This document shows positions 18,301 to 25,621 of a stretch of 27,745 nt of DNA, in pieces (within the stretch, counting starts at the first letter, position 1; the number at the start of each line of letters is the position of its first letter). The DNA is from an uncultured Saprospiraceae bacterium (GTDB taxonomy: Bacteria > Bacteroidota > Bacteroidia > Chitinophagales > Saprospiraceae): contig CALJKQ010000068.1 in assembly GCA_937973565.1 (NCBI GenBank), forward strand, positions 1-27,745, in the 5' to 3' direction. The notes beneath the pieces were generated by a model, which was not told the DNA's origin, ran no database searches, and saw only the letters and a list, made by a program, of their open reading frames with translations. A program made the translations under genes and the position numbers.

Positions 18301-21300
18301 TTGGCTCCAGCGCCTACAGTCGCAGTAGTACCCTGGAAACAAGGAGTCAATGAAGGTTGTAAAGCCAAACTTGAACAATCTCCACCTGTGTAATAGGAAA
18401 TTAACGGAGTGAACGGAGCCGTGATATCAATTACCATGGATGTTGCCTGTCCGTCTGTATTTACCTGGAACCATACTGACGCTCCATTTGGATCGCAGTC
18501 ACCACCTTCTGCACAATTATAATTATTACAAGATGAAATGCAAGCAAAGCCTCCATCTGTTACTGGCTCCAATGGACTGGTGATCTCTTCACATATTTCA
18601 GCTCCTTCGCAACCTTCCTGATCTTCAAAGGATAGTGAAAAATCACCGCAACCTGCTTCTGAACTACCCACCTTTACGTAGATAGAGGTGGTTGCAAAGT
18701 CTTCACATCTAACAACAAAAGTTTCTGAACCTGCATTAATACAATAAGGGTCCACATTGGGAGCTGGTGCAAGTCCTCCTGTACAATCCTGACCTGGTGC
18801 CCCAACAAAAATTTCAACGGCAATAACCCCGCTTAAGGTCGTACTGCTAAAAGAAATTTCAACGGCTTTAGCTGTAGTACTAGGTTGGTATTCAAACCAC
18901 ACAGTTGATTCTTGGTTCCCCGGAGGACATGCTCCTGGATCACCGGGATTGGTAGCGCAACAGGTTGACGTAAGGGAGGCACTGCCACCTGAGGCTATAA
19001 CTTCAGGCGTACAATCATTGGCTGGTGGAACGATTACCTTAACATCAAAACTGAAAGTTTCGCCCGCCGGATTGGTTGTACCCACAGCAATAAAGTAGGT
19101 TGTACCGCCGGTTACCGGAATATTTTCAAATGGATTGGTGTCTTCAGAACAGGCAATATAGGTTGTAGCATCACAATCTTCCAGGATCGTCAGGTAAGTA
19201 CCACCCGGAATATTGGCGAAGTCAAGCTCCGTTGCACCTGCGGGAGTTGTAAGTTGATAGTAAACAGTTGGATTATCTCCATGCGTACATCCACCAGCAT
19301 TGAAAGTCTCCCAACAAGCATCTACTGTGGTACCGCTAACGGTAACAAATTCACAATTGGTCAATGGAATGTCTGTTGCTTTACTACACTTATCATTAAT
19401 AGGTCCATTAGCTGCAATCACCGAATAGTCTACTCTGAGATCACCGGCCGTTGCTCCTGATGTGGAGACTTGAAGAAAATAATCGCCCGGCGGCAAGCAG
19501 TCAAATTCATAATTTAATACACCGTTTCCACATTCAGCATCCAACACAGTTCCATTGCCACAGGCATCCTGAACGACTCCCGCAACAATACCACCAGTAT
19601 AGGGGTTGGATCCCTGCGGAGAAATTGTAATTTGAATACCACTTACTCCTGTTTCCGGTATGTTGAACTGATAGAAAATAACATTTTCCTGATCAGTTGT
19701 TGAGCATGCAGGTATTGTAGGGTCTCCTCCTGCACAGTTGGTAGTACCCGAAATACTGCCGTTTCCGGTGATGTCGTAAGCCGATAAATCGGCGCAAGGA
19801 TCATCATTGGGTGGACCCAAATTAAATTTGATTTCAAATTCAAAATCACCACCATCATCTCCATTGGATGAAAGGGCAATTAAGTATGTGTTTCCTGCTA
19901 CCAAAGGTCCCATATTGCCAAATACGGTGTTGAGTCCAGTGTTACAACCATCAATGGCTGTTAAATTGGTACAATCGGTTCCCTCAAAAAGGCCCATCAA
20001 GGTTTGTCCTGCTCCGCTATAGCTGGTAAATTCGAAGTCCATAGTTGGCATCTCACCGGCGTTTCCGGGTGCAGTAAAACTATACCATGTAGTTTCTTCA
20101 GCATTGAAATCACAAGGAGGTGTTATAGCAGAAAGATCTTCAGGACATGCATTTTCGTTGCTGCCTGTAAAAGGTCCTAAAATAACACAGATGTCGGCTG
20201 GATCAACAGAAAGGTCTATGGCGTTAGAGCAGTCATCATTCGGTGCAGCGGGGTTTTGTTGAGCCACAACAGAGACTGAGAATACACCGGCATTGGCAGC
20301 TGATGATCCAATCATAATGTTGTAAATCCCCGGCTCCAAACAAGATAATTCAATTTCTCCGTCTCCGTTGCAATCTTCTTCCACCAATGTTGGAGTACAA
20401 GGATCGCCCGGTTCAAAAACAGCGATACTGGGACTTGTCAATCCTGTAACCGTAATGGTAAATTGATCATTGGGTGCTGTTAATTCATATGTGTACCATA
20501 AGGTATTCTCAACAGGACCTCCACAGTTGTAATCATCAGTTGCACAAGTGTTATCTTGATTAGCCAATGCCCCTGGAATATCTACAGCTGCAAATCCTCC
20601 GGCGCATGGGTCATCATTATCGGGCGTTACGTTGTATTTGATATCAAAACCAACGCTTCCAGTGCTGCCATCTAAACCAATGGCTACATAATATGTGGTG
20701 TTTTCAGACACCGGAATGGGGGCAGCAGTTCCACCGCTGATACATCCACCACCGGGAATGGTTCCTCCTGCTGCTGGGCAAGAAGAAAAGACTGACAAAT
20801 ATGCATTGGCAGTAATATTGTCCAATTCAATGGTAGTAGTACCTGCAGGCGTCGTAAATTCATACCAGACAACTGCCTCCTGGCTGTAATCCAGTGCACA
20901 ACCTGCAATGGTAAATGTTTCCGGACAAGCTCCAACTGTTGTTGTTGATGTAACAGGGAAAAACTCGCAAATAGGTAACTGATCAATCACTTCCGCATTG
21001 TCGCATGCATCATTGGGTATGGTTACAGGTGTCTCAGCTATGGTCAAAGAAAAATTACCTGCCGTAGCTGACGAAGAACTCACAAAAATGGCTATCGTTT
21101 GGGGTTCAGGACAATCAATGCTTACACTTTGATCGCAATCTCCAGCAAGAGATGTATTACAATCATCCTGATAGATTTCAACCACGTGGTTGGTTCCGGA
21201 TACAGAAACAGTTAGTGTCTTAACACCAGGGCCTATCACATATTCGTACCAAACTGAAGCTTCGTTTAAAGCCCCTGTACAAGGGGTTTCATCTTCAGTA

Positions 21301-23045
21301 GCACATGTATTGGTTAAGCCAGGGTTATTTCCCAGGTTGACAGAAATGGCATTAGCGCAATCATCGTTGGATGGATTGGGCGTGACCGTTATGGTGATCT
21401 CATCTGTGTCCGTACATCCATTGGCATCTGTAACAGTAACGGTCCACACGCCATCGTGAACGTTGGGGTCCGCGTTGGAGTTATTATAATTAACACCGGT
21501 TGCCGTAGATCCATTGGGTAAATCCCAACTATAGGTATAGGGGCCCTGACCCGTAGAAACATCGTTGGTAAGATTGATATTGTCTCCCTCACAAACTGTA
21601 AAGTTATTAGGAGAGTTACTGTTGTTTACATTTTGTATTTCGAGATCGGTAGGATTTGGATTCACGATTAGGGTAACTTCAGCTATTGTAAAACAACCGG
21701 TTGCATTGCTTTCTACTCTCGCATACACTATGGTATTGTTGGGAGCCGTATAATTGGGACCTATGGCTGCTGTGCCTGCATTGGCATTGGCAAGAGAGGC
21801 ATGGTAGGTAACAGTAACATTGGCGGCTCCATTGTCAACATCTGCACCATCGTTTGAGTTGGTGGCAGGGAAGCCCGGGGCCAGCTCAGCATCCGTTAAA
21901 GTAAAATCTCCCGTTCCACCAGCGTTGGCACATTCTTTCAACTCGGTATCATTGGTGACAGGATTGGCATTAACTGTTATGGTTAAGACATCAGAATTTA
22001 TACAACCGTTGGCGTCTTCATAAAATACTTCATACTGGCCATCATTAACACCAATTGCGGCAGAAGCAATACTAAGGGTATTGGTTGAACCTGCTATTGG
22101 AGCGCCATTTCTCTCCCACGTATAGGTAACTGCCCCAGCAGTTGCGGTAAGGGTAAAAGGGTCATTTTCGCATACTTCACCATCATTGGCTGAATTTCCG
22201 CTATTCTCGGAAACCGTCAAATTCACTACAGGTAATGGATTAACAACGATGACTTGTGTAACTACAACTTCGCATGCATTGTTATCAGAAACAGTTATGG
22301 AATATGTACCAGCGTCAGATGCAGACGCATTTGTTATGGATAATGTTGATGTCGTATTACCTAGAGGAGCAGCATTCAATGCCCAAGTATAGGTATAGTT
22401 TACGTTGTTGGTAACAGCAACGCTGAAATTGTCTCCAACACACAGAATACCATCGTTGTTTACATTTCCACCAGTTTCAGCAGCACTGGCAACTGCAACC
22501 GGGGCCGTAAGAGCTGTGGCTGTGATTTCAAAATTTCCTGCATTGGCAGCTTCTGAAACTACCATAATAATATAATTGCCGGGGGTAATGGCAAAACAAT
22601 CACCCGTAATGTTGGTAGCCAGAAGAGGAGGAGCTGTACCATTACAGTTGCTCATGATATAAACTTCGTGAGTACCCAAGGCCGGACTACCCGTAGGATT
22701 GATCTCAACCTTTATCCTATCCGATCCCGGTGGGAAAAAACCGGCATTTACACTAAAGTATTGAACGTTGTCGTTCACGATGGAAGCAGGATTGAAATTG
22801 CCACCCGGTATGATAACACCTGAGTTGTTGAATGGCCCTGCCAGGTTACCCGAGGTAAGGGCTGTCGGCGTACTACAATCTATGGAAATCATAGCTGTGG
22901 GTAAGTCAACAGCTCGATTGACATATTCGCCGGTTTCTACATTACAAAGAAGGTAGGAAACCGTCTTGCTACTTATTACAGTAGCGGCCGTCAATATGCT
23001 GAAAGTGAAAGTACTTAGAAGCGTGACGTAAAAAAGTTTTTTCAT
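12342..23045 (-). CDS. Giant multidomain T9SS-secreted surface protein
   Basis: This 3567-residue protein is exported by Sec and then the type IX system. ATG 23045 (MKKLFYVTLLST) opens a signal peptide ending near residue 22; two TTG codons just upstream are less likely starts. The order is: a prepeptidase-like beta domain (about 28-180), Ig-like units with CxGDxFxL motifs (180-555), eight related units marked by an N-D-x-C motif (560-1607), a Trp/Gly-rich module (about 1650-1830), more Ig/PKD-like domains (1830-2410), a 179-residue tandem array with DCxCP joints (2420-3215), an Ig unit, a SprB-like repeat (about 3309-3381), and the C-terminal sorting domain. It is rich in Asn, Asp, Thr, Gly and Cys and poor in Lys/Arg. 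No protease or other enzyme motif is visible, so adhesion or surface structure is likely but unproven. The reading frame is unbroken for 10.7 kb. Confidence 0.93.
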   Translation of the reverse strand: MKKLFYVTLLSTFTFSILTAATVISSKTVSYLLCNVETGEYVNRAVDLPTAMISIDCSTPTALTSGNLAGPFNNSGVIIPGGNFNPASIVNDNVQYFSVNAGFFPPGSDRIKVEINPTGSPALGTHEVYIMSNCNGTAPPLLATNITGDCFAITPGNYIIMVVSEAANAGNFEITATALTAPVAVASAAETGGNVNNDGILCVGDNFSVAVTNNVNYTYTWALNAAPLGNTTSTLSITNASASDAGTYSITVSDNNACEVVVTQVIVVNPLPVVNLTVSENSGNSANDGEVCENDPFTLTATAGAVTYTWERNGAPIAGSTNTLSIASAAIGVNDGQYEVFYEDANGCINSDVLTITVNANPVTNDTELKECANAGGTGDFTLTDAELAPGFPATNSNDGADVDNGAANVTVTYHASLANANAGTAAIGPNYTAPNNTIVYARVESNATGCFTIAEVTLIVNPNPTDLEIQNVNNSNSPNNFTVCEGDNINLTNDVSTGQGPYTYSWDLPNGSTATGVNYNNSNADPNVHDGVWTVTVTDANGCTDTDEITITVTPNPSNDDCANAISVNLGNNPGLTNTCATEDETPCTGALNEASVWYEYVIGPGVKTLTVSVSGTNHVVEIYQDDCNTSLAGDCDQSVSIDCPEPQTIAIFVSSSSATAGNFSLTIAETPVTIPNDACDNAEVIDQLPICEFFPVTSTTTVGACPETFTIAGCALDYSQEAVVWYEFTTPAGTTTIELDNITANAYLSVFSSCPAAGGTIPGGGCISGGTAAPIPVSENTTYYVAIGLDGSTGSVGFDIKYNVTPDNDDPCAGGFAAVDIPGALANQDNTCATDDYNCGGPVENTLWYTYELTAPNDQFTITVTGLTSPSIAVFEPGDPCTPTLVEEDCNGDGEIELSCLEPGIYNIMIGSSAANAGVFSVSVVAQQNPAAPNDDCSNAIDLSVDPADICVILGPFTGSNENACPEDLSAITPPCDFNAEETTWYSFTAPGNAGEMPTMDFEFTSYSGAGQTLMGLFEGTDCTNLTAIDGCNTGLNTVFGNMGPLVAGNTYLIALSSNGDDGGDFEFEIKFNLGPPNDDPCADLSAYDITGNGSISGTTNCAGGDPTIPACSTTDQENVIFYQFNIPETGVSGIQITISPQGSNPYTGGIVAGVVQDACGNGTVLDAECGNGVLNYEFDCLPPGDYFLQVSTSGATAGDLRVDYSVIAANGPINDKCSKATDIPLTNCEFVTVSGTTVDACWETFNAGGCTHGDNPTVYYQLTTPAGATELDFANIPGGTYLTILEDCDATTYIACSEDTNPFENIPVTGGTTYFIAVGTTNPAGETFSFDVKVIVPPANDCTPEVIASGGSASLTSTCCATNPGDPGACPPGNQESTVWFEYQPSTTAKAVEISFSSTTLSGVIAVEIFVGAPGQDCTGGLAPAPNVDPYCINAGSETFVVRCEDFATTSIYVKVGSSEAGCGDFSLSFEDQEGCEGAEICEEITSPLEPVTDGGFACISSCNNYNCAEGGDCDPNGASVWFQVNTDGQATSMVIDITAPFTPLISYYTGGDCSSLALQPSLTPCFQGTTATVGAGANQSYWIKVEAANGEDLGDFDLCVATFFNTFDCYESEITSITRPEYPTANPNGPYCPGEVVNFCFNFVFTVSSPPPPDGNNCQWIQGIIPTLYGGWDFAESNLPTQGPGGGWFWLDEDEVDYNVNSSIYSIVNIDGRKGLAYGGPSAGMPAGTLLPGGWWFTSNGGSAGCTNDGDPDNMWGLPASCNATQIVNFCVDLKVKDLDEMVDCEAEKLDFSVTVTADGETGCWDDLSCSLSTPLVFAGDIDCSGNITVEGDDKEICTGDAVDIEVVASEPGAVIILNTIDNPNVTGETLTGTFPNSIASFTDVLVNTGPNVEEVIYVFYARGANSICKGPDFELKVTVYPNLEVMFDPTYVCEGTCGNISPNVTGGTGNYVTYEWSTGQNTPSIQVCPISPTTYFVTVTDDKGCFGTGEVEVDVKPPVQGEMDPNPLNICQDGIDDPGPYVILNITSGTDPYDIVWNEPGGLYGVFGTTNYPGDTYDVDEENSIASADPKEICAHIIDFYGCEADICGDVIIDGAPDVTFTHAPLACGANSTVLTANFDFGNSSSYLDRFELYDCEGNLIAIKNSDPSNFNISDLSANNCFVLHTYTDNGCLDIRTLVVEPPTGVEAILSSNSPICEGRNANITVTNAASYTNFQWNVPGITTPTLTVSPLVNTIYSVTVTEANGCTDIATFEVIVSPEPNISILGSLSFCTNSSTTIEAVSLPGSNYTWKNSVPAVISDTSVVNINAGGQYTVEVVSAGGCLVDSTIAVIESTSLQVSLNDLTLCDGVVDTLTPGNFFATYAWAKDNMALPNTGAKLPVMSAGNYCVTVSDASGCTGTGCKVVTNNNTPNITVVQNPVEVCRVNSGVGPTFVNFNTLVSGPSGTWADIEGTGVNLSDLTNVSFLGIARDTYTFRFVTNTAQLPCVNDTAFIDVIVNNCPCPTISFQNLVLCNDQAGNVNLNSTLLVPGLIRKGVWTLASGPGPLTITNDSLIMVNGIAPGVYNLNWQTSASIGACPSSGQHFITVNDAPKAVKKGDRILCNATAPQGPTSINLDTVLVAGASPGTWMQTAGPAVSGLPVFDATGMTPGLLTFQYTTSGATAPCTNKTITLNINVRDCTCPLATIARDTLCNGSDMVDLNSLITLNPTGTTGVWSTTAPAGTLTGSIFNATGVTSGSYKIRFTITPDPGGACDKFFEQDIVIRRQPFATKINDATACNANTGNGSTSVGLNSLINATPNGTWTQVSGTPALTIPANGFVDFNGLPIGNVYEFKYSVTANSPCVPVDVTVKVTIKDCDCPNVNIIAPQPLCNTALTFDLTTLQDPNIGPGFWSVIDPLNNPVTVNPDKTINVNGLAEGKYDLVYTLNPAPSGTCPKSNMVVLDIINEKTTVLKASETVCTVDKGNGDNILDFRDLIVSGFVGGTWANTDNAPVVFNNPPVAINFSNATIGQTYTFTYTVDNAVPCVDKLYTIEIEVIDCTCPPIRPGDPADVCTSNGTIVLSPQYDDPANPGKWESATVPITNNVANVAGLASGNYTVTYVVNTPTPGCPDRVDKTLTVVKAKSVGTPASDEVCSNEPETISLANLLTGEDAGGTWKEVSAKPSTGNAFNAAAGTFNTQGQAASSYQFEYSFSNQTPCPDIKQVVTINVVSAPTAQAGNPDTLTCTVSEVTIGDPTDNQPNVTYQWTHDGGIAVPNSDKATTKVNFGGKFTIKVTNSVTGCSATDDVIITVDPNKPTAQLGLKNVSCFNAKDGTIGFINVSGGKAPLQYSKDGGATFQASPNFAGLSGGTYNMVIKDATGCTYLETAKITEPGPLSIDLGDDVTITLGESVPLSLTGQLPADLQSIQWTVTDTSGVRVICDQPVENCVEFTYSPLVSSVVCARITTDNGCEAEDCKNINLLKARNIIFSNILQAGNLGENKTFYVESSSVAWIKDMKIYDRWGNLMYQRSDFPANDPAYGWNGTFNGNQVVQGVYTWVVELEYDSKGSGDLEVFSGDLTVIR
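12345..12650 (-). other. T9SS type B C-terminal sorting domain (gliding-motility-associated CTD)
   Basis: The last 100 or so residues of the giant protein carry the hallmarks of the TIGR04131-type domain: KIYDRWGNLMYQ, then GWNGTFNGN and QGVYTWVVELEY, ending in TVIR. The usual NVFTPNGDG opening is replaced by SNILQAGNLGEN. The domain directs passage through the T9SS outer-membrane channel; type B domains are known from SprB-like proteins, and cargo is not always anchored by A-LPS. Confidence 0.9.
12900..13125 (-). other. SprB-like repeat in the giant protein
   Basis: One unit matching the SprB repeat pattern: VSCFNAKDGTIGFINVSGG, then PLQYSKDGG, AGLSGGTYNMVIKDATGCT and a KITEP ending. SprB repeats are known from the Flavobacterium gliding adhesin; a single copy here does not by itself show gliding. 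Confidence 0.75.
13396..15800 (-). repeat. Tandem protein repeat array with DCxCP joints, about 179 residues per unit
   Basis: The joints NCPCP, DCTCP, DCDCP and DCTCP map to 15522-15533, 14985-14996, 14451-14462 and 13905-13916. The spacings are 537, 534 and 546 bases (179, 178 and 182 residues). Each unit has two halves. The first starts after CP and has an LCN element, a G-x-W and G-x-Y. The second has a VC or LCN element, GTW and a closing CP/CV pair. A half unit precedes the array and a final unit ends without the CP joint. Units are clearly related but diverged. Confidence 0.8.
17560..18110 (-). other. Trp/Gly-rich Cys-containing module of the giant protein
   Basis: About 180 residues with NNCQWIQGIIPTLYGGWDF, GPGGGWFWLDEDEVDY and GTLLPGGWWFTSNGG, preceded by CPGEVVNFCFNF and followed by NFCVDLKVKDL. 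Composition differs sharply from the Ig-like parts. It resembles, from memory, a module in other Saprospiraceae secreted proteins, but I cannot name a domain family. Confidence 0.55.
18225..21368 (-). repeat. Array of eight prepeptidase-C-like (PPC) beta units
   Basis: Related units of about 125-145 residues begin with NDDC, NDAC, NDDPC, NDDC, NDDPC, NDKC and NDC, near 21360, 21005, 20612, 20235, 19800, 19392 and 19015. A divergent last unit begins with GCEGAEIC near 18610. Each carries a central aromatic strand (VWYEY, VWYEF, LWYTY, TWYSF, IFYQF, VYYQL, VWFEY, VWFQV) and a late YxxxxG strand such as YYVAIG or YWIKVE. This is the PPC-like pattern of secreted bacterial proteins. Confidence 0.7.
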
Positions 23046-23166
23046 CAACAAAAAATCTAATGGTTAGTAATGACCAATTTGGTATTAATAATATCTTAAA
23101 ACAGAGCAAAACGCTGCTTTTGTCATTTGTAAGGTGAGAACCGCCTGTGGAGAAATTAATACTGCG

Positions 23167-23197
23167 CAAATCTATGAAATAATTGCATACTTACCAA
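23167..23197 (-). promoter_or_regulatory. Promoter of the giant secreted-protein gene
   Basis: In minus-strand reading, TTG (23197-23195) is followed after 20 nt by TAGATTTG (23174-23167), a full match to the Bacteroidota -33/-7 pattern. Transcription should start near 23161, giving a leader of about 115 nt before ATG 23045. This is the best-formed promoter in the window. The leader contains an inverted repeat (ACCAA/TTGGT at 23073-23083) that competes with an overlapping TGGT/ACCA pair. Confidence 0.6.
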
Positions 23198-23461
23198 TTG
23201 TTCAAACTTTTCGATTGTTTTATTGGGTAAATAAGTATTAAATTTTGTTTTTATTTCAAATAGTTATAAATAACACAAATTACCTCAATTCATCCTACCG
23301 ATACCCAATTAAATTTTGAAAATGGATGTAGTAATATTAAATAAATTACTAATGTTTACCCTGGATCTTTGTCATGAATAAGTCAAATGCCAAAAAAATA
23401 AAAATGTCGGATATTTTACAATTGGGTAAAGGACATAAATAAAACTATAGCTTGCATTCAA
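23198..23461. other. AT-rich divergent intergenic region, no gene seen
   Basis: With its flanks this is a gap of 434 bp between the giant gene and the first glycosyltransferase. It holds the two outward-facing promoters at its ends. The middle is AT-rich without a clear hairpin, RNA gene or repeat. A 22-codon frame at 23374-23442 is the only notable small ORF and is probably chance. Confidence 0.6.
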
Positions 23462-23469
23462 TACTTTTG
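23462..23469 (+). promoter_or_regulatory. Putative -7 box for the glycosyltransferase operon
   Basis: TACTTTTG matches TAnnTTTG and ends 10 nt before the ATG at 23480, so the transcript would be nearly leaderless. No convincing -33 TTG at standard spacing. Confidence 0.45.
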
Positions 23470-23479
23470 CACCACAAAC

Positions 23480-24178
23480 ATGCACCGGGTGATCATTGAT
23501 GTTGTTATTCCTGCTCTTAACGAGGCAGCTTCCATTGGAAAAGTAATTGAAGATTTGCCAAAAAAACACATCAGATATGTAATTGTAGCCAACAACGGTA
23601 GTACAGACGAAACCCAAAGCGTTGCTGAGTCAAAGGGAGCAATTGTGATAAATCAACCCATTAAAGGATACGGCATTGCCTGTCTAACAGCCCTTCATTA
23701 CATCAAATCCCTTGAACAAAAGCCGGAGCTTGTAGTTTTTTTGGACGGAGATTACAGCGATCACCCGGAGGAGTTGCTATTGTTAACCGGCCCCATTGAA
23801 TCGGGCAACTATGAATTCGTATTGGGGTCAAGGGTTTTGGGAGAAAGTCAAAAAGGCGCTTTACTTTGGCAACAAAGAGTAGGCAATGCCATAGCTACCA
23901 CCCTGATCCGCTGGTTTTATGGGTATCGTTTTACAGATTTGGGGCCCTTTCGCGCGATTCGATATACCAGTCTTCTGCAATTGAATATGGCCGATCAGAA
24001 TTATGGCTGGACTGCTGAAATGCAGGTGAAAGCTGCCAAAAAGAAATTGAGTTGCCTGGAAGTGCCTGTTTCCTATCGCAGGAGGATTGGAAAATCAAAA
24101 GTATCAGGCACCATTTTGGGAAGTATTATGGCCGGTTATAAAATTCTGTTTGTCGTATTCAAATGGATATTCAAATGA
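23480..24178 (+). CDS. Family 2 glycosyltransferase, dolichol-phosphate-mannose synthase-like
   Basis: Predicted to transfer a sugar from a nucleotide donor to a lipid or glycan acceptor; donor and acceptor are unknown. The 232 residues show the GT-A start VVIPALNE (8-15), NNGSTDET (38-45) and the metal-binding LDGDYSDHPEE (88-98). Further on are the acceptor-side FTDLGPFRAIR and YGWTAEMQVKA. The C-terminal hydrophobic stretch (GYKILFVVFKWIF) is too short for a full membrane domain, so membrane association is peripheral or single-pass. The ATG at 23480 sits just after a -7 box. The stop overlaps the second glycosyltransferase start as ATGA, showing coupling. Confidence 0.9.
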   Translation: MHRVIIDVVIPALNEAASIGKVIEDLPKKHIRYVIVANNGSTDETQSVAESKGAIVINQPIKGYGIACLTALHYIKSLEQKPELVVFLDGDYSDHPEELLLLTGPIESGNYEFVLGSRVLGESQKGALLWQQRVGNAIATTLIRWFYGYRFTDLGPFRAIRYTSLLQLNMADQNYGWTAEMQVKAAKKKLSCLEVPVSYRRRIGKSKVSGTILGSIMAGYKILFVVFKWIFK

Positions 24179-25620
24179 TGGCTTGGATTCAATCGGCTGC
24201 ATGGTCGATCTATTGGCTTTCCACTTTCATCACAGGCGTGTATTGCGTTTATCATTTTATTCTTTCCGTGATCAGGTTGTTCAGAACCCCATCGTTCAAA
24301 TCATCGGAACCACTAGAAGTGATGCCTGATGTGACCATTCAGCTCCCTATATTTAATGAATCAGCCGTTGCGTATGCTTTGTTTGAGAGCGTAGATAAAA
24401 TACAATACCCAAATCACTTATTGGAAATTCAGATTCTGGATGACAGTACTGACAACACTTTAAAAATATCACAGGAATGGTACCAAAAGTGGACGCAGGA
24501 AGGAAAAAATGTAAAGTTATTCAACCGCAAAGTCAGAACCGGCTATAAAGCAGGGGCGCTACAAGCTGCACTTGAAAAAACCGATGGTAAGTATATAGCC
24601 ATTTTCGACGCTGATTTCAGGCCTGATCCCAATTTTATCAATGAACTTTTACCATTTTTACAAAAAGATGAAGTTGCCGCGGTTCAGGCAAGATGGTCTT
24701 TCCAAAATCAGGATGACAACTTGATTACACAATTGCAGGCTATGCAGTTGAATGCGCATTTTTATACTGAACAAAAAGTTAAAAACGACTTGCATTGGCC
24801 CCTTCAATTCAACGGAACAGGCGGTATATGGAAAAAAAGCGCCATTGAAGAAGCAGGCGGATGGCAGGCAGACACACTGACAGAGGACCTGGATCTCAGT
24901 TATCGGGTCCAAATGCAAGGCAAGCGTATTGTATATTATCCGGATAAAAATATCCTGTGTGAGTTGCCGTATGAAATGAGTGGATTAAAAATTCAACAAC
25001 ACCGCTGGATGAAAGGAGGAGCAGAAACTGCCAGAAAATTACTGCCGAAGCTTTGGACTTCCGGGCTAAGCCCATCACAAAAAATAATGGGATCCATCCA
25101 TTTGCTTTCAAGCACGGTTTACATAGCTGTATTCACAATGGTAGTTTCATCACTATTGATCACCATCACCTTAAACCAACAATCACTACCATCATCAACC
25201 AGTTATCTTGGATACACGCCTTTTTTCCTATTTGCATTTGGATTATGGGTAGCCAATCCCCCCGACGCCAGAAAAAATGATGTTATGCTTCAAAGGTTGG
25301 CTTTATTGATAAAAATACCCTTGTTATTGATATTTAGTCTGGGCTTGTCTTTTCACAACGGCAGAGCTGCATTGGAAGGTTGGAGGGGGGTAAAATCGCC
25401 ATTCAACAGAACACCAAAAGTGGGTCAGCAAAAGAAATTAAAATTATTGCATTCACCTGCCAGCATTTTGGAGCAACTGCCGGAGATCATACTGGCAAGC
25501 TTTTGTTTTCTGGCTCTTTGCATTAAAGGTAAGGATTACTCCTTTTTCTATTTTCACATTTTGGCATCAATAGGCTATCTTAGTATCTTCTTTCTTACCA
25601 TCAAATCGCAATTCAAGTAA
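24175..25620 (+). CDS. Processive family 2 glycosyltransferase, cellulose synthase-like membrane protein
   Basis: Predicted membrane-embedded beta-glycan synthase or glucomannan-synthase-like enzyme. The motif set of processive GT2 enzymes is complete: DAD (24607-24615), TED (24880-24888) and QQHRW (24994-25008), the QxxRW signature. One hydrophobic segment precedes the catalytic domain and about four follow it. There is no PilZ domain and no bcsB-, bcsC- or bcsZ-like gene nearby, so classical cellulose synthesis is not indicated. The start is ATG 24175, giving a 4-nt overlap with the upstream gene; ATG 24163 and 24178 are also in frame. One base separates its stop from the DUF2461 gene. Confidence 0.88.
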   Translation: MMAWIQSAAWSIYWLSTFITGVYCVYHFILSVIRLFRTPSFKSSEPLEVMPDVTIQLPIFNESAVAYALFESVDKIQYPNHLLEIQILDDSTDNTLKISQEWYQKWTQEGKNVKLFNRKVRTGYKAGALQAALEKTDGKYIAIFDADFRPDPNFINELLPFLQKDEVAAVQARWSFQNQDDNLITQLQAMQLNAHFYTEQKVKNDLHWPLQFNGTGGIWKKSAIEEAGGWQADTLTEDLDLSYRVQMQGKRIVYYPDKNILCELPYEMSGLKIQQHRWMKGGAETARKLLPKLWTSGLSPSQKIMGSIHLLSSTVYIAVFTMVVSSLLITITLNQQSLPSSTSYLGYTPFFLFAFGLWVANPPDARKNDVMLQRLALLIKIPLLLIFSLGLSFHNGRAALEGWRGVKSPFNRTPKVGQQKKLKLLHSPASILEQLPEIILASFCFLALCIKGKDYSFFYFHILASIGYLSIFFLTIKSQFK

Positions 25621-25621
25621 A

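Noticed and set aside
13498..22392. Many open frames on the plus strand opposite the giant gene, up to 171 codons
   Set aside because: They are shadows of the 10.7-kb minus-strand gene, caused by its composition. None has a recognisable domain or a promoter-like element.
12342..23045. Possibility that the giant gene is a false fusion of two genes
   Set aside because: There is one signal peptide, one C-terminal sorting domain and one terminator. The frame is unbroken and module types change gradually with shared Ig-like linkers. Read mapping would be needed to exclude assembly collapse within repeats.
23374..23442. A 22-codon ORF (ATG to TAA) with a basic product before the glycosyltransferase operon
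   Set aside because: Too short and AT-rich to support. The best -7-like sequence before it (GATCTTTG) mismatches the consensus first base, and no conservation can be checked.
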